Shown piece by piece: positions 25,105 through 33,881 of a DNA stretch of 64,000 bases (positions are counted from its first letter, which is position 1; each line of letters starts with the position of its first letter). The notes under the pieces were generated by a model that was not told the DNA's origin, made no database searches, and was given only the letters and a program-made list of their open reading frames with translations. This stretch comes from Streptomyces hygroscopicus. GTDB lineage: Bacteria; Actinomycetota; Actinomycetes; Streptomycetales; Streptomycetaceae. Location: positions 62,001 to 126,000 of the forward strand of contig NZ_LBMW01000014.1 in NCBI RefSeq assembly GCF_026168105.1. Direction: 5' to 3'. A program made the position numbers and the translations under genes.

Positions 25105-25957
25105 CTGCTTGGACCTCCATCGGCAGAATGCGGCGCAGCCTCCCCGGCGGCTCGGCGCGCGGGCGCCATTCCCGGGGGTAGCCCACCGACACCTCTTCGA
25201 AGCGGACGCCCTCGTGGTGAGTGGTCCGCGGAATGTGCAGATGACCGTAGACCATGCACGCGACCCGGAAGCGGCGGTGCCAGTCGGCGGTCATCGTGGT
25301 GCCGCACCACATCGCGAACTCGGGGTAGCGCAGGACGGCCGTGGGGTGCCGGTCGAGCGGATAGTGGTTCACCAGCACCGTGGAGAGATCGCCTGGGATC
25401 TCCTGCAGTCTGCGCTCGGTCTCGGCGACCCGGGCCCGGCACCACGCCTCGCGGCTCGGATAGGGGTCGGAGTGCAGCAGGAACTCGTCGGTGCACACGA
25501 TCCCGGTGCCGCGCGCGTACTCCAGCCCCTGCTCCTTGGTCGTACAGCCCTCCGGCAGGAACGAGTAGTCGTAGAGCAGGAACAGCGGCGCGACGACCAC
25601 CGGGCCGCCCGGCCCCTGCCAGAGCGGGTAGGGGTCCTCGGGCGTGGTCACGCCCAGCTCCCGGCACAGGGCGACCAGGTGCTCGTACCGCTCGACACCG
25701 CGAAGGGTGACGGTGTCCTTCTGGTGGGTCCACAGCTCATGGTTGCCGGGGGCCCAGATGACCTTGCGGAAGCGTCGGGCGAGCAGTTCAAGGGCCCAGC
25801 GGATGTCGGCGACCGTCTCGGCCACGTCACCGGCGACCAGCAGCCAGTCCTCGTCCGACGTGGGGCGCATGCGCTCGACGAGGGCGCGGTTCTCCGGGTA
25901 TCCGATGTGGAGGTCGCTGATGGCGAGCAGTCGTCCACGGCCGTCCGTCGACTCCAC
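25049..25957 (-). CDS. Calcineurin-like metallophosphoesterase
   Basis: The 302-residue protein has the ordered metallophosphoesterase motifs: ISDLHIGYP near the start, then VAGDVAE, APGNHELWTH, VLVNHYPL and VYGHLHIPR. Together they build the two-metal site. The best start is GTG 25957, spaced about six bases from AAAGGGG; ATG 25972 is the alternative. It overlaps the following PPTase gene by 56 bp on the same strand, so coordinated expression is expected. The substrate (phosphomonoester, diester or nucleotide) cannot be told from sequence. The Lys/Gly/Arg-rich C-terminal tail lies in the overlap and may be poorly constrained. Confidence 0.9.
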   Translation of the reverse strand: MESTDGRGRLLAISDLHIGYPENRALVERMRPTSDEDWLLVAGDVAETVADIRWALELLARRFRKVIWAPGNHELWTHQKDTVTLRGVERYEHLVALCRELGVTTPEDPYPLWQGPGGPVVVAPLFLLYDYSFLPEGCTTKEQGLEYARGTGIVCTDEFLLHSDPYPSREAWCRARVAETERRLQEIPGDLSTVLVNHYPLDRHPTAVLRYPEFAMWCGTTMTADWHRRFRVACMVYGHLHIPRTTHHEGVRFEEVSVGYPREWRPRAEPPGRLRRILPMEVQAGDRGAAPGVGRGRGGARR

Positions 25958-26284
25958 ACTCGCCCCTTTCATGAACCGGATGGGACCACAAGAACACATC
26001 GGACGGCCGACGGACAAGAGCGACCCGCGGCAGGGGCACGGGTACCTCGGAAGGCAGCCGAAACCGCGGCGCGATCACCTCGGACTCCACCTGTGGCGGG
26101 TGCACACGGGCCGGGGGAATCCGTTACACGCGCGTAGCAGTGGAAGCACCACGGAGGGCCTATGATCGCCCCAACACATCCGCCACGGACGGTCGTCCAC
26201 GTACGGCGGTCTGGTGTACCTCCCCCTCCCCTGGCCGGGCACGGCCCGCTCCGCCCTGCCCGCACACCGTGAAAGGCGGCCTGA
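25958..26284. promoter_or_regulatory. Divergent promoter region
   Basis: This gap separates the metallophosphoesterase (minus) and ATP-grasp (plus) genes. TATGAT at 26161-26166 is a near-consensus -10 element for the plus strand. A matching -35 about 17 bp upstream is weak. No coding signal or repeat stands out. Confidence 0.4.
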
Positions 26285-27412
26285 ATGGTCTCTCGCGTAC
26301 GCGTCTGGCTCAACCGCACGTACGCGGAGAACGTGTTCTTCATGGATCAGCTGCGGAGAAATCCCAGCGACCGGGCCGTCGAGATCCATGCCACGCACGG
26401 CGACCCCGACTCGCCCGTGCTGGCCGCGGCGGACACCGCCGAACTGGAGCCGGAGGGCCTGTCCCCGGCCGCGTACGTCGAATACGCCCTGGACCAGTGC
26501 GCGCGCCGGGGCATCGATGTGTTCGTGCCCCGCGAGCACCAGGAGGCGATCGTCGCGCACCGCGCCGAGTTCGAGGCTGCCGGTACGGCACTGCTGGCGC
26601 CGTCCGCCGAGGCGGCGGCGCTCTTCCGGGACAAGGCGACGGCATACCAGGCCGCACAGTCGATCGGGGTCCCGGTGCCGCCGTGGCGGCGGGTCACGAC
26701 CGAGGACGAACTCACCAGCGCCGTCGAGGAGTTGGAGGCCGACGGGCACAAGGCGTGCTTCAAGCCGGCTGCGGGTGCGGGCGGCGTCGGCTTCCGGGTC
26801 ATCACGCGTGCCCCGTTCTCACTCGTACATCTGAACGGTTTCCCGGGCCCTTACGTGCCGCTGGATCTGGTCGTCCAGGCGGTGCGCGAGGCCGGCGAGC
26901 CGGTCGACTGGCTGGTGATGCCGCGGCTGGAGGAGCCCGAGGTGTCGGTCGACTGTCTGACCGGTCCCGACAACCGGATCCGTATGGCGGTGGGCCGCAC
27001 GAAGAACGGCCGCCGCCGGGGCTTCACGCTGCACGAACAGTGGCTGGAGCCGGCCAGGCGGCTCGCGGAGGGCTTCGGTCTGCACCACCTCTCCAACATC
27101 CAGTTCCGCATGTACGGCGAAGAGCCGGTGCTCCTGGACGTCAACACCCGCCCGGCGGGCGGGCTGCACCAGCTGTCGCTCTGCGGGATCAACGCGCCGT
27201 GGGCGGCGCTGCGGTTGGCTCTCGGCGAGGATCCGGGCGAGGTTGCCCCGCCGTTCCTGGGGACGGATTACACGGTGGTGTCGGGGCCGCGGCCCGTTCG
27301 CTCCGTTTCGCTGCCGCAGCAAAGGGTTGACGAGGCGGATCAGGCGTCGGTGTTGTCCGCGGTTCCGGTCGGCTCCGTCGGGGTGGGAGCGGCGGAGGTC
27401 CTGCCCCTGTAG
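26285..27412 (+). CDS. ATP-grasp domain enzyme
   Basis: The 375-residue protein has an N-terminal pre-ATP-grasp domain. The ATP-grasp fold follows from about residue 110 (FRDKATAYQAAQSIGVPVP, FKPAAGAGGVGFRVI), ending with the metal-binding segment PVLLDVNTRPAGG. The family forms carboxylate-amine or carboxylate-thiol bonds via an acyl phosphate. The start ATG 26285 follows AAAGGCGG. No partner gene lies in the same operon, so the acceptor is unknown. The C-terminal 45 residues are variable. Its frame ends before the DasR-like sites of the chitinase gene. Confidence 0.85.
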   Translation: MVSRVRVWLNRTYAENVFFMDQLRRNPSDRAVEIHATHGDPDSPVLAAADTAELEPEGLSPAAYVEYALDQCARRGIDVFVPREHQEAIVAHRAEFEAAGTALLAPSAEAAALFRDKATAYQAAQSIGVPVPPWRRVTTEDELTSAVEELEADGHKACFKPAAGAGGVGFRVITRAPFSLVHLNGFPGPYVPLDLVVQAVREAGEPVDWLVMPRLEEPEVSVDCLTGPDNRIRMAVGRTKNGRRRGFTLHEQWLEPARRLAEGFGLHHLSNIQFRMYGEEPVLLDVNTRPAGGLHQLSLCGINAPWAALRLALGEDPGEVAPPFLGTDYTVVSGPRPVRSVSLPQQRVDEADQASVLSAVPVGSVGVGAAEVLPL

Positions 27413-27499
27413 GACGTCCGCCGAGAGCGGGTTGTTCGTGTCCTGCCGCGCCCACGCGCCAGATCCGCACCCTGCCACGGCCCGCGCCCGGGAAGGGAC

Positions 27500-27555
27500 G
27501 CGGTCTGGACCAATTGTGGTGTGACACCTTGACAGCCCGATTGGTCCATACCAAC
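27500..27555 (+). promoter_or_regulatory. DasR-like operators and promoter of the chitinase gene
   Basis: CGGTCTGGACCA (27501-27512) and TGGTCCATACCA (27542-27553) each match 10 of 12 positions of the DasR core TGGTCTAGACCA. A TTGACA element lies between them at 27529-27534 and is the likely -35. Paired TGGTCC-type repeats around the -35 are typical of Streptomyces chitinase promoters. Repression by DasR, relieved by aminosugar phosphates, is inferred. Confidence 0.7.
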
Positions 27556-27621
27556 TTGGGTTGCGCACCCTTCTGCACTCCCCAGCACTCCCGAACCCCC
27601 CATCCCCATCAGGGAGATCGC

Positions 27622-29307
27622 GTGCGCACACTCCTCAGACGTTCCAGACGTGCCTTCTTCGCACTCGTCGGCTCCGGCGCTCTCGCCCTGGCCGGGGCGG
27701 TAGCCCTCCCCGGGACCGCCCACGCGGCCAACATCCTGTCCAATCCGGGCTTGGAGTCGGGCAGCCTCTCACCCTGGTCCTGCACCGGCAATCTGGGCTC
27801 GGTCGTCTCCAGCCCCGTCCACGGAGGCTCCAAGGCCCTTGCGGCGGCGCCCAGTTCGAGCGACGACGCGCAGTGCAGCCAGACCGTCCCGGTCCAGCCC
27901 AACACCGCGTACACCCTCAGCGGCTGGGTCCGCGGCAGCTACGTGTACCTCGGCGTGAGCGGCGGCGCCTCCACCTGGACGACATCCCCGTCGGCGTACA
28001 GCCGGCTGTCGGTGTCCTTCACGACCGGTGCCTCGCAGACCAGCGCCACGATCTATGTCCACGGCTGGTATGCGCAGGGCACCTACTACGCGGACGACAT
28101 CAGCCTCGACGGGCCGGGCGGCGGTGGCGGCTCGGACACCCAGCCGCCGACCGCACCGGCGAACCTGGCCTCCACCGGCAAGACCTCCTCGAGCGTCTCG
28201 CTGTCGTGGTCGGCCGCGACGGACAACGTCGGAGTGACGGCGTACGACATCTACAGCGGCTCCAACCAGGTGCTCAGCGTCTCCGGCACATCCGCGACGG
28301 TCGGCGGGCTCGCGCCGAGCACGAGCTACACCTTCACCGTCAAGGCGCGCGATGCGGCCGGCAACGTTTCGGCGGCCTCCAACGCGGTCACCGTCACGAC
28401 CGACGCGGGCAGCGGCGGCGGCTCCGGCTTCAAACAGGCCGCGCCCTACCTCTACCTCGGCTGGGGCGACCCGCCGAGCGCGACCTCGGTGATGAGCTCC
28501 ACCGGCATCAAGGCGTACACGATGGCGTTCATGCTGGACTCCGGTGGCTGCACACCCGCCTGGGACGGCAACCGGCCGCTTACCGGCGGCACCGACCAGA
28601 CCGTCATCAACCAGATCCGCTCCGCGGGCGGTGACGTCGTCCCGTCGTTCGGCGGCTGGCAGGGCAGCAAGCTCGGCGCCAACTGCTCCTCGGCGAGCGC
28701 GCTCGCCGGGGCCCTGCAGAAGGTGATCGACGCCTACGGCCTCAAGGCCGTAGACATGGACATCGAGAACACGGACGAGTTCGAGAACGAGGCCGTGCAG
28801 GCCAAGATCCTTACCGCGCTGAGGACCGTCAAGGCGAACAACCCGGGGCTGCGGACCATCGTCACCTTCGGCACCTCGACGACCGGCCCCACGTACTACG
28901 GCAACCGCCTGATCGAGCAGGCGCAGTCGCTGAACGCGGGCATCGACGTCTTCACCATCATGCCGTTCGACTTCGGCGGCGGCTCCGACATGTACGGCAA
29001 CACCGTGAACGCCGCCGAGGGCCTGAAGGCCAAGCTGAAGTCCACGTTCGGCTGGGACGACGCGACGGCCTACTCCCACATCGGCATCTCCGGCATGAAC
29101 GGCCTGTCCGACCAGCAGGAGAACACCACCCCGGCGATCTGGACCCAGATCCGCGACTGGGCCAACTCGCACCACATCGCCCGCCTGGCCTTCTGGGCGG
29201 TCAACCGCGACCGGCCGTGCGCGGGCGGCGGCGTGGTGAGCAACTGCTCCGGCATCAGCCAGAACAACTGGCAGTTCACGTCCATCACGGCCGGGTTCAC
29301 CGGCTGA
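27622..29307 (+). CDS. Secreted GH18 chitinase with CBM and FN3 domains
   Basis: The 561-residue protein starts at GTG 27622 (GGGAG site). It has a Sec signal peptide cleaved after GTAHA (about residue 36). A family 4/9-like carbohydrate-binding domain follows (37-165: NILSNPGLESGSLSPW). A fibronectin type III domain comes next (about 175-262). The GH18 catalytic domain (about 275-560) has the motif DMDIE at 378-382, where Glu382 is the proton donor. It degrades chitin outside the cell. DasR-like sites precede it and a strong hairpin follows, so it is monocistronic. The layout resembles ChiD-type Streptomyces chitinases from memory. Confidence 0.94.
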   Translation: MRTLLRRSRRAFFALVGSGALALAGAVALPGTAHAANILSNPGLESGSLSPWSCTGNLGSVVSSPVHGGSKALAAAPSSSDDAQCSQTVPVQPNTAYTLSGWVRGSYVYLGVSGGASTWTTSPSAYSRLSVSFTTGASQTSATIYVHGWYAQGTYYADDISLDGPGGGGGSDTQPPTAPANLASTGKTSSSVSLSWSAATDNVGVTAYDIYSGSNQVLSVSGTSATVGGLAPSTSYTFTVKARDAAGNVSAASNAVTVTTDAGSGGGSGFKQAAPYLYLGWGDPPSATSVMSSTGIKAYTMAFMLDSGGCTPAWDGNRPLTGGTDQTVINQIRSAGGDVVPSFGGWQGSKLGANCSSASALAGALQKVIDAYGLKAVDMDIENTDEFENEAVQAKILTALRTVKANNPGLRTIVTFGTSTTGPTYYGNRLIEQAQSLNAGIDVFTIMPFDFGGGSDMYGNTVNAAEGLKAKLKSTFGWDDATAYSHIGISGMNGLSDQQENTTPAIWTQIRDWANSHHIARLAFWAVNRDRPCAGGGVVSNCSGISQNNWQFTSITAGFTG

Positions 29308-29317
29308 GCGTGAGTGT

Positions 29318-29345
29318 GGGGGTGCCCGAGGAGCCGGGCACCCCC
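29318..29345. terminator. Terminator hairpin after the chitinase gene
   Basis: GGGGGTGCCCG (29318-29328) pairs perfectly with CGGGCACCCCC (29335-29345) around a six-base loop. It starts 10 bp past the chitinase stop, and the convergent GH4 gene ends 67 bp beyond it. Confidence 0.85.
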
Positions 29346-29411
29346 GACACCCTGGGAAACGGCCCGGCCCACGGCGTCGGCAGCGGCCCCCGCGAAACCC
29401 CCGCCAGGCGC

Positions 29412-30752
29412 TTACTCGAGATAGGCCAGGCCGGGGTGGACCGAGGTGTAGGCGCCGACCAGCCTGCGGGCCACGTTCACGGAGTCGACGAGCGGGTGCA
29501 GCGCGAAGGCCTTCACCGCGGTCGCACGGGAGCCGGACTCGGCCGCGGACAGCACCTCGCGCTCGACCGCCTTGACCGCACACACCAGGCCGGTCGCGTG
29601 ATCCGGGAGCGGGTCGGCGGCGAACGGGTGCGCGCCGTTGGCGTCGACCAGACAGGGCACCTCGATGACCGCCTCGGCGTCGAGAACCGAGAGCGTGGTG
29701 CGGTTGCGGACGTTGAGGATCAGCGTCGTGCGCTCGTCACGGGCGATGGCCCGCATCAGGGCGAGGGCCACCTTCTCGTACCCCCCGGAGAGGTCGTCGG
29801 CGTCGCGTTCTCCGGCGCCCGCCGTCTCCCGGTTCTCGGCCATGTACGTGGCCTCCCGCTCGGCCCGCGTGCGGTTCCAGACCTCCAGGGCCGCGACGTC
29901 CGGGCGCCTGACCTCCTCGTAGAACCGTGACTGCTGGTCGCGCAGGAAGGCGCCGCGGGTCTTCCCGGCCTCGCGGTAGGCGCGGACGGCTTCGCGGTTG
30001 AAGTAGTAGTAGTGCAGATACTCGTTCGGGATCGCCCCAAGCGACCGGAGCCAGTCGACGCCGAACAGCTTGCCCTCCTCGAACGAGCCGAGCAGGTCGG
30101 GGTCGGCGAGCAGCCGCGGCAGTTCGTCACGGCCCCCGACGCGCAGGCCGCGCACCCAGCCCAGGTGGTTGAGTCCCACGTAGTCGATGAAGGCCTCGCG
30201 CGGGTCCGCGACGCCGAGCACGCGGGCGATACGGCGGCCGAGGCCGACCGGGGAGTCGCAGATGCCGATGACGCGGTCGCCGAGGTGACGGGACATGGCC
30301 TCGGTGACGAGACCCGCCGGGTTGGTGAAGTTGATGACCCAGGCGTCCGGAGCCAGCCGGGCCACCCGCCGCGCGATCTCGACGGCGACGGGCACGGTCC
30401 GCAGGCCGTAGGCGATGCCGCCCGCCCCGACGGTCTCCTGGCCGAGGACGCCCTCCTCGAGCGCCACCCGCTCGTCGTTCGCGCGCCCCTCCAGACCGCC
30501 GACGCGGATCGCGGAGAAGACGAAGTCGGCGCCGCGCAGCGCCTCGTCGAGGCCGGTCGTGGCGGTCACCTCGGGCGCGTCGGGCACACCCGCCGCCTGC
30601 TCGGCCAGCACCCGGGTCACCGCCGACAGCCGCTCCGCGTCCGGATCGTGCAGCACGACACGGGTGACCCGGCCCTCGGCGCGGTCCCCGAGGAGCGCTC
30701 CGTGGACGAGCGGCACCCGGAATCCGCCGCCGCCCAGAATCGTCAGCTTCAC
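29412..30752 (-). CDS. GH4 family glycosidase (6-phospho-beta-glucosidase-like)
   Basis: The 446-residue protein begins at GTG 30752, behind GAAAGG, with the NAD-binding motif LTILGGGGFR. Further family 4 signatures are VINFTNPAG, CDSPVG and YVGLNHLGW. They hold NAD and the Mn-binding Cys/His of the redox-elimination mechanism. The family cleaves 6-phospho-glycosides in the cytoplasm, or related substrates. Adjacent chitinase, a beta-galactosidase relic and a GH16 enzyme suggest a carbohydrate-use neighbourhood. No phosphotransferase or ABC genes are next to it, so the substrate route is unclear. Confidence 0.92.
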   Translation of the reverse strand: MKLTILGGGGFRVPLVHGALLGDRAEGRVTRVVLHDPDAERLSAVTRVLAEQAAGVPDAPEVTATTGLDEALRGADFVFSAIRVGGLEGRANDERVALEEGVLGQETVGAGGIAYGLRTVPVAVEIARRVARLAPDAWVINFTNPAGLVTEAMSRHLGDRVIGICDSPVGLGRRIARVLGVADPREAFIDYVGLNHLGWVRGLRVGGRDELPRLLADPDLLGSFEEGKLFGVDWLRSLGAIPNEYLHYYYFNREAVRAYREAGKTRGAFLRDQQSRFYEEVRRPDVAALEVWNRTRAEREATYMAENRETAGAGERDADDLSGGYEKVALALMRAIARDERTTLILNVRNRTTLSVLDAEAVIEVPCLVDANGAHPFAADPLPDHATGLVCAVKAVEREVLSAAESGSRATAVKAFALHPLVDSVNVARRLVGAYTSVHPGLAYLE

Positions 30753-31205
30753 GTCTGCACCTTTCCTGCCACGATCACCTCGACGCCGCCTCTTCCAGGC
30801 AGGACCGGGTCGCAGGGTCGGCCGGCGCCCCGGGGCGCACGCCGCACTGGCGTCCATTTCCGGTACGCCCTCCCAGGCGACCTCGGCGCAGGGCGCCCGG
30901 CTGCTGGGAGGGGTCGGTAACGGCCGCGGGGCCGCCGGAGCGCAGAGCCCGCGGGATGAGCCGATGTCGTCGTTCCGCCAGCACGCCGTGAACACTACTC
31001 GTCATTTTCAAAGGTGTGGATCAACGGCAACGGCACACTCGCCGATCACTGGGCCGCCATCGAGTCCACCCCCCGTCTTCAGGGCGGCTTCATCCGGGAG
31101 TTCTGGGACCACGGAATTCTCCAGCGTGTGAGCGACGGAAGACCGGCCGGCCGGGCACGGTGGCGTCGGGCGGTACGACAGCGGTGTCACCGCGCCCGGC
31201 GTCCG
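30753..31205. other. Intergenic region holding a lacZ relic
   Basis: This 453-bp stretch contains the promoter side of the GH4 gene and the beta-galactosidase fragment at 31014-31160. The rest (30753-31013) shows no recognisable gene and no clear promoter. Confidence 0.5.
31014..31160 (+). pseudogene. Remnant of a GH2 (LacZ-type) beta-galactosidase
   Basis: The frame reads NGNGTLADHWAAIESTPRLQ then GGFIREFWDHGI. In intact GH2 beta-galactosidases this is the conserved stretch after the catalytic Glu (GNGNGSLADYWAAIE ... GGFIWEWWDHGL, from memory). About 45 residues remain. The catalytic Glu segment before it and the rest of the enzyme after it are absent. The match ends near RPAGR and runs into unrelated sequence. 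The relic is antiparallel to the neighbouring genes and sits in a glycoside-hydrolase neighbourhood. Confidence 0.8.
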
Positions 31206-33881
31206 TCAGCGCGGGAGGGCGGCCAGCATCCGCCGGTCCCTGGGGGCCGGTTTGCGGTCCAGCCGGGAGTCCAGCAGCCTGCGCGCCGCGTCACAGCGGC
31301 CGTCGGCGACCAGGGCGTACAGCAGCGTCTCCTCGACCACCTCGCGCTGGGCGGCGCTCCCGCCGACCTTGCGCAGCACGGGCAGGAGGGCGTCGAGCCC
31401 CCGGGCCGCCTCGTGGAAGCGTTCCTCGACGAGCGCGGCGAACGCCTCGCACAGCGGGACGATGACCTCGCGCTGTACCGAGTCGGCGCCCGCCGCATGG
31501 TCGCGCAGCCGGCGCAGCGCGGCCGTATCGCCCGCCGCGGCGAGGGCGACGGCCGCATGCAGCGCGGTGAACGCGGTCGCGGGCCGTTCCACGACCTCCC
31601 GGGCGACCGAATCGAGCACGTCCGTGGCGGGCACCTGGCCCGGCCAGCTGCCGCTCAGCCGCGCCCGCCACAGCAGCGACCCCGAGTCGACCAGCGCGCG
31701 CACCCCGGACACACGTCCCGGTGCCAGATGCGCGAACCATCGCCTGCGGACGGCGGCCGGATCGTCCAACGCCAGTTCGTGCAGTGCGATGTGCCAGGAG
31801 AAGTGCGCCCGGTGGACCGCGCCGCGCCCCTGACCCGACACCCACGCGTCGAGCCAGTCACGGCCCGACTCATGGACGCCGCACTCGTAGTGGACATGGG
31901 CGAGCGCGTGCACGGCATGCCCGGAGGCGGGCTCGGCGGCCAGGGCCCGGTGGGCGAGTTCGCCGGCCTCGTGGAAGCGGCCCTGCCCCTGGCGCAGGAA
32001 GGCGAGCAGCGAGGTGTGGAACCAGTGGCCGTCGTACGCGGGCGAGGTGCGCTCCACCAGCTGCAGCGCGTAGGCGTCGTCGAGATCGCTCACACCCGAG
32101 AAGGCGATCGTGGGCACGGCGGCGGCCAGCGCGAGCGCGTCGCCCGGATGAGCGTCGAGGTGGCCGAGCAGGGCGGTCCCGTCCGCGTCGGTCCCGTGTA
32201 CTCGGCAGGTGACGACGTCCACGAAGGAGCGCTCGCGGTCGTCGGCCCGCTCACGCGCGGACCGCTGTGCCTCCGCGAGGGCCCGGGGTACGTCGACTTC
32301 GGCGCCGCACTCATGGCCGAGCAGCGCGAGCGCGGCGTGTCCCAGGGCGAAGCCGGGGTCGAGCGCAACCGCCCGCCGGAAGGCGTCCTCCGCACCGGCC
32401 CTGACCTTGAGGACCCGGTCGAGTCCGGTGCGGTAGGCGGCGGCCGCGTCGGCGTGGGTGGACAGGGCGAGGCCGTGCCCGTCGACGGGGCGACGGCGGC
32501 TGCGACGCACCGGCGGAGTGAGCGGGGCCAGCAACTCCCGGGCCAGCGCGGCCGCCTGCACCCGGATCTCGGGAACGGCGGTGGTCTCCCAGAGCTCGCC
32601 GCGGCGCGGGGCACCGAGCGTGAAGAGCGGCCGGGCGGCCCGGCCGTGGGCGTCGAGGAGCCGTCCGTCCCGGGTCGCCACGCCCATGCCGAGGGGGCCT
32701 GCGACGGCGGCTCCGGCGTCCACGAGCGCATGCCACAGGGGGTCGTCGAGATGACGGCCGGGGCCGGTGCAGTCGATGACCCAGCCGGCGCGGAGGGTAC
32801 GGCCGTCGGCGAGGACGACGGCCACCGTGCCGTCCGGCTCGGTGCGGGCCTCGGCGATGCGGCCGGAGTGCACCCGCAGCCGCCGGGACGCCCGCACCCG
32901 GGCCAGCGCCTCCGCCGTGGCGGGCGCCATACGATGCCGGTGCGTGTTCCACAGCGCACCGTCCCGCTCCAGGAACTCGGCTCGCTCGCCGGGGGTCAGA
33001 CTCCCCCACAGCTGAGCCGTGTGCGGACGCAGGCTGTCCAGCGCGGGGCGCCAGTCGCCGTGACGGCGCAACGCCCGCCCTGCGTGGCGGTAGACGGCCC
33101 GCCGCAGCTCGGCCAGGGAGGCCCCGGTCAGCCCCTCCGGCGGGGGCATCGACCCCGCCGGGTGCAGGGCGTGCGGTTGCGGGAGCAGACCGCCCCGGGA
33201 CACGGCGTGCAGCACGCGGCCCGGACGGTCGAGGGTCAGGGCCAGGTCGACGGCGGTCAGCCCCGTACCGACGAGCAGCACATCGGCGGTGTCGGCAAGG
33301 GGCCCGTCCAGCGCGCCCGGCACCCAGGGCGCGGCCACGAACCGCGGTGACGTCCGCAGCGCGGACGGAGCCCAGGCGCCGCTGCCGGGGGCGGGCCCGG
33401 TGGCGAGCACCGCGCTGTCCGCCGACAGGCGCCCGCCGTCCGCGAGCCGCACCTCCACCCGCCCGTCGGCGGCGTCCGCACAGCTCTCCGCCCGTGCCCG
33501 CACCCGCCGCACCCGTACCACTCCGTGGGCGCGGACGATGGCCTGGCCGAGGGTGTCGGCGAGGTAGGCGCCGAATCGGTAGCGGGTGATGAAGTCGTCC
33601 GCGGTGACGGTGGGTTCGCCATGGCGGCACAGCCAGCGGGTGAGGTGACCGGGGTCGTCGGGGTAACAACTCATTCCGCCGGCAGGCACGTTGAGCCGGT
33701 GCCGGGGGTCGGGGGTGGCGTATGCGGTGCCACGTCCGGCCTCCGGCGCCGGGTCGATGAGGACGAGGTCGAGGGGCGCTCGGCGGCGCGCGGCCGTCTC
33801 GCACACCTGGATCGCGGTGAGTGCGCCGGCCGCGCCCGCACCGACGATGGCCAGCGTGTGCCGCGTGCGGGCTGGAATCAC
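31206..33881 (-). CDS. Fusion of FAD/NAD(P)-binding oxidoreductase and TPR domain
   Basis: Residues 1-455 form an FAD/NAD(P)-binding protein of the YdhS/HpyO type: LAIVGAGAAGALTAIQV near the start, RHRLNVPAGGMSCYPDDPG, and an internal dinucleotide motif VLLVGTGLTAVDLAL. Residues from about 470 to 890 resemble TTC38-like tetratricopeptide proteins (AFRRAVALDPGFALGHAALA, YDGHWFHTSLLAFLRQGQGR, HAVHALAHVHYECGVHESG). The 891 residues are one open frame with normal codon use. It starts at GTG 33881 behind GGAGG, where the overlapping ATG would be followed at once by TGA. Both halves are usually separate proteins in my recollection. The function of either half is unknown. Confidence 0.85.
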   Translation of the reverse strand: MIPARTRHTLAIVGAGAAGALTAIQVCETAARRRAPLDLVLIDPAPEAGRGTAYATPDPRHRLNVPAGGMSCYPDDPGHLTRWLCRHGEPTVTADDFITRYRFGAYLADTLGQAIVRAHGVVRVRRVRARAESCADAADGRVEVRLADGGRLSADSAVLATGPAPGSGAWAPSALRTSPRFVAAPWVPGALDGPLADTADVLLVGTGLTAVDLALTLDRPGRVLHAVSRGGLLPQPHALHPAGSMPPPEGLTGASLAELRRAVYRHAGRALRRHGDWRPALDSLRPHTAQLWGSLTPGERAEFLERDGALWNTHRHRMAPATAEALARVRASRRLRVHSGRIAEARTEPDGTVAVVLADGRTLRAGWVIDCTGPGRHLDDPLWHALVDAGAAVAGPLGMGVATRDGRLLDAHGRAARPLFTLGAPRRGELWETTAVPEIRVQAAALARELLAPLTPPVRRSRRRPVDGHGLALSTHADAAAAYRTGLDRVLKVRAGAEDAFRRAVALDPGFALGHAALALLGHECGAEVDVPRALAEAQRSARERADDRERSFVDVVTCRVHGTDADGTALLGHLDAHPGDALALAAAVPTIAFSGVSDLDDAYALQLVERTSPAYDGHWFHTSLLAFLRQGQGRFHEAGELAHRALAAEPASGHAVHALAHVHYECGVHESGRDWLDAWVSGQGRGAVHRAHFSWHIALHELALDDPAAVRRRWFAHLAPGRVSGVRALVDSGSLLWRARLSGSWPGQVPATDVLDSVAREVVERPATAFTALHAAVALAAAGDTAALRRLRDHAAGADSVQREVIVPLCEAFAALVEERFHEAARGLDALLPVLRKVGGSAAQREVVEETLLYALVADGRCDAARRLLDSRLDRKPAPRDRRMLAALPR

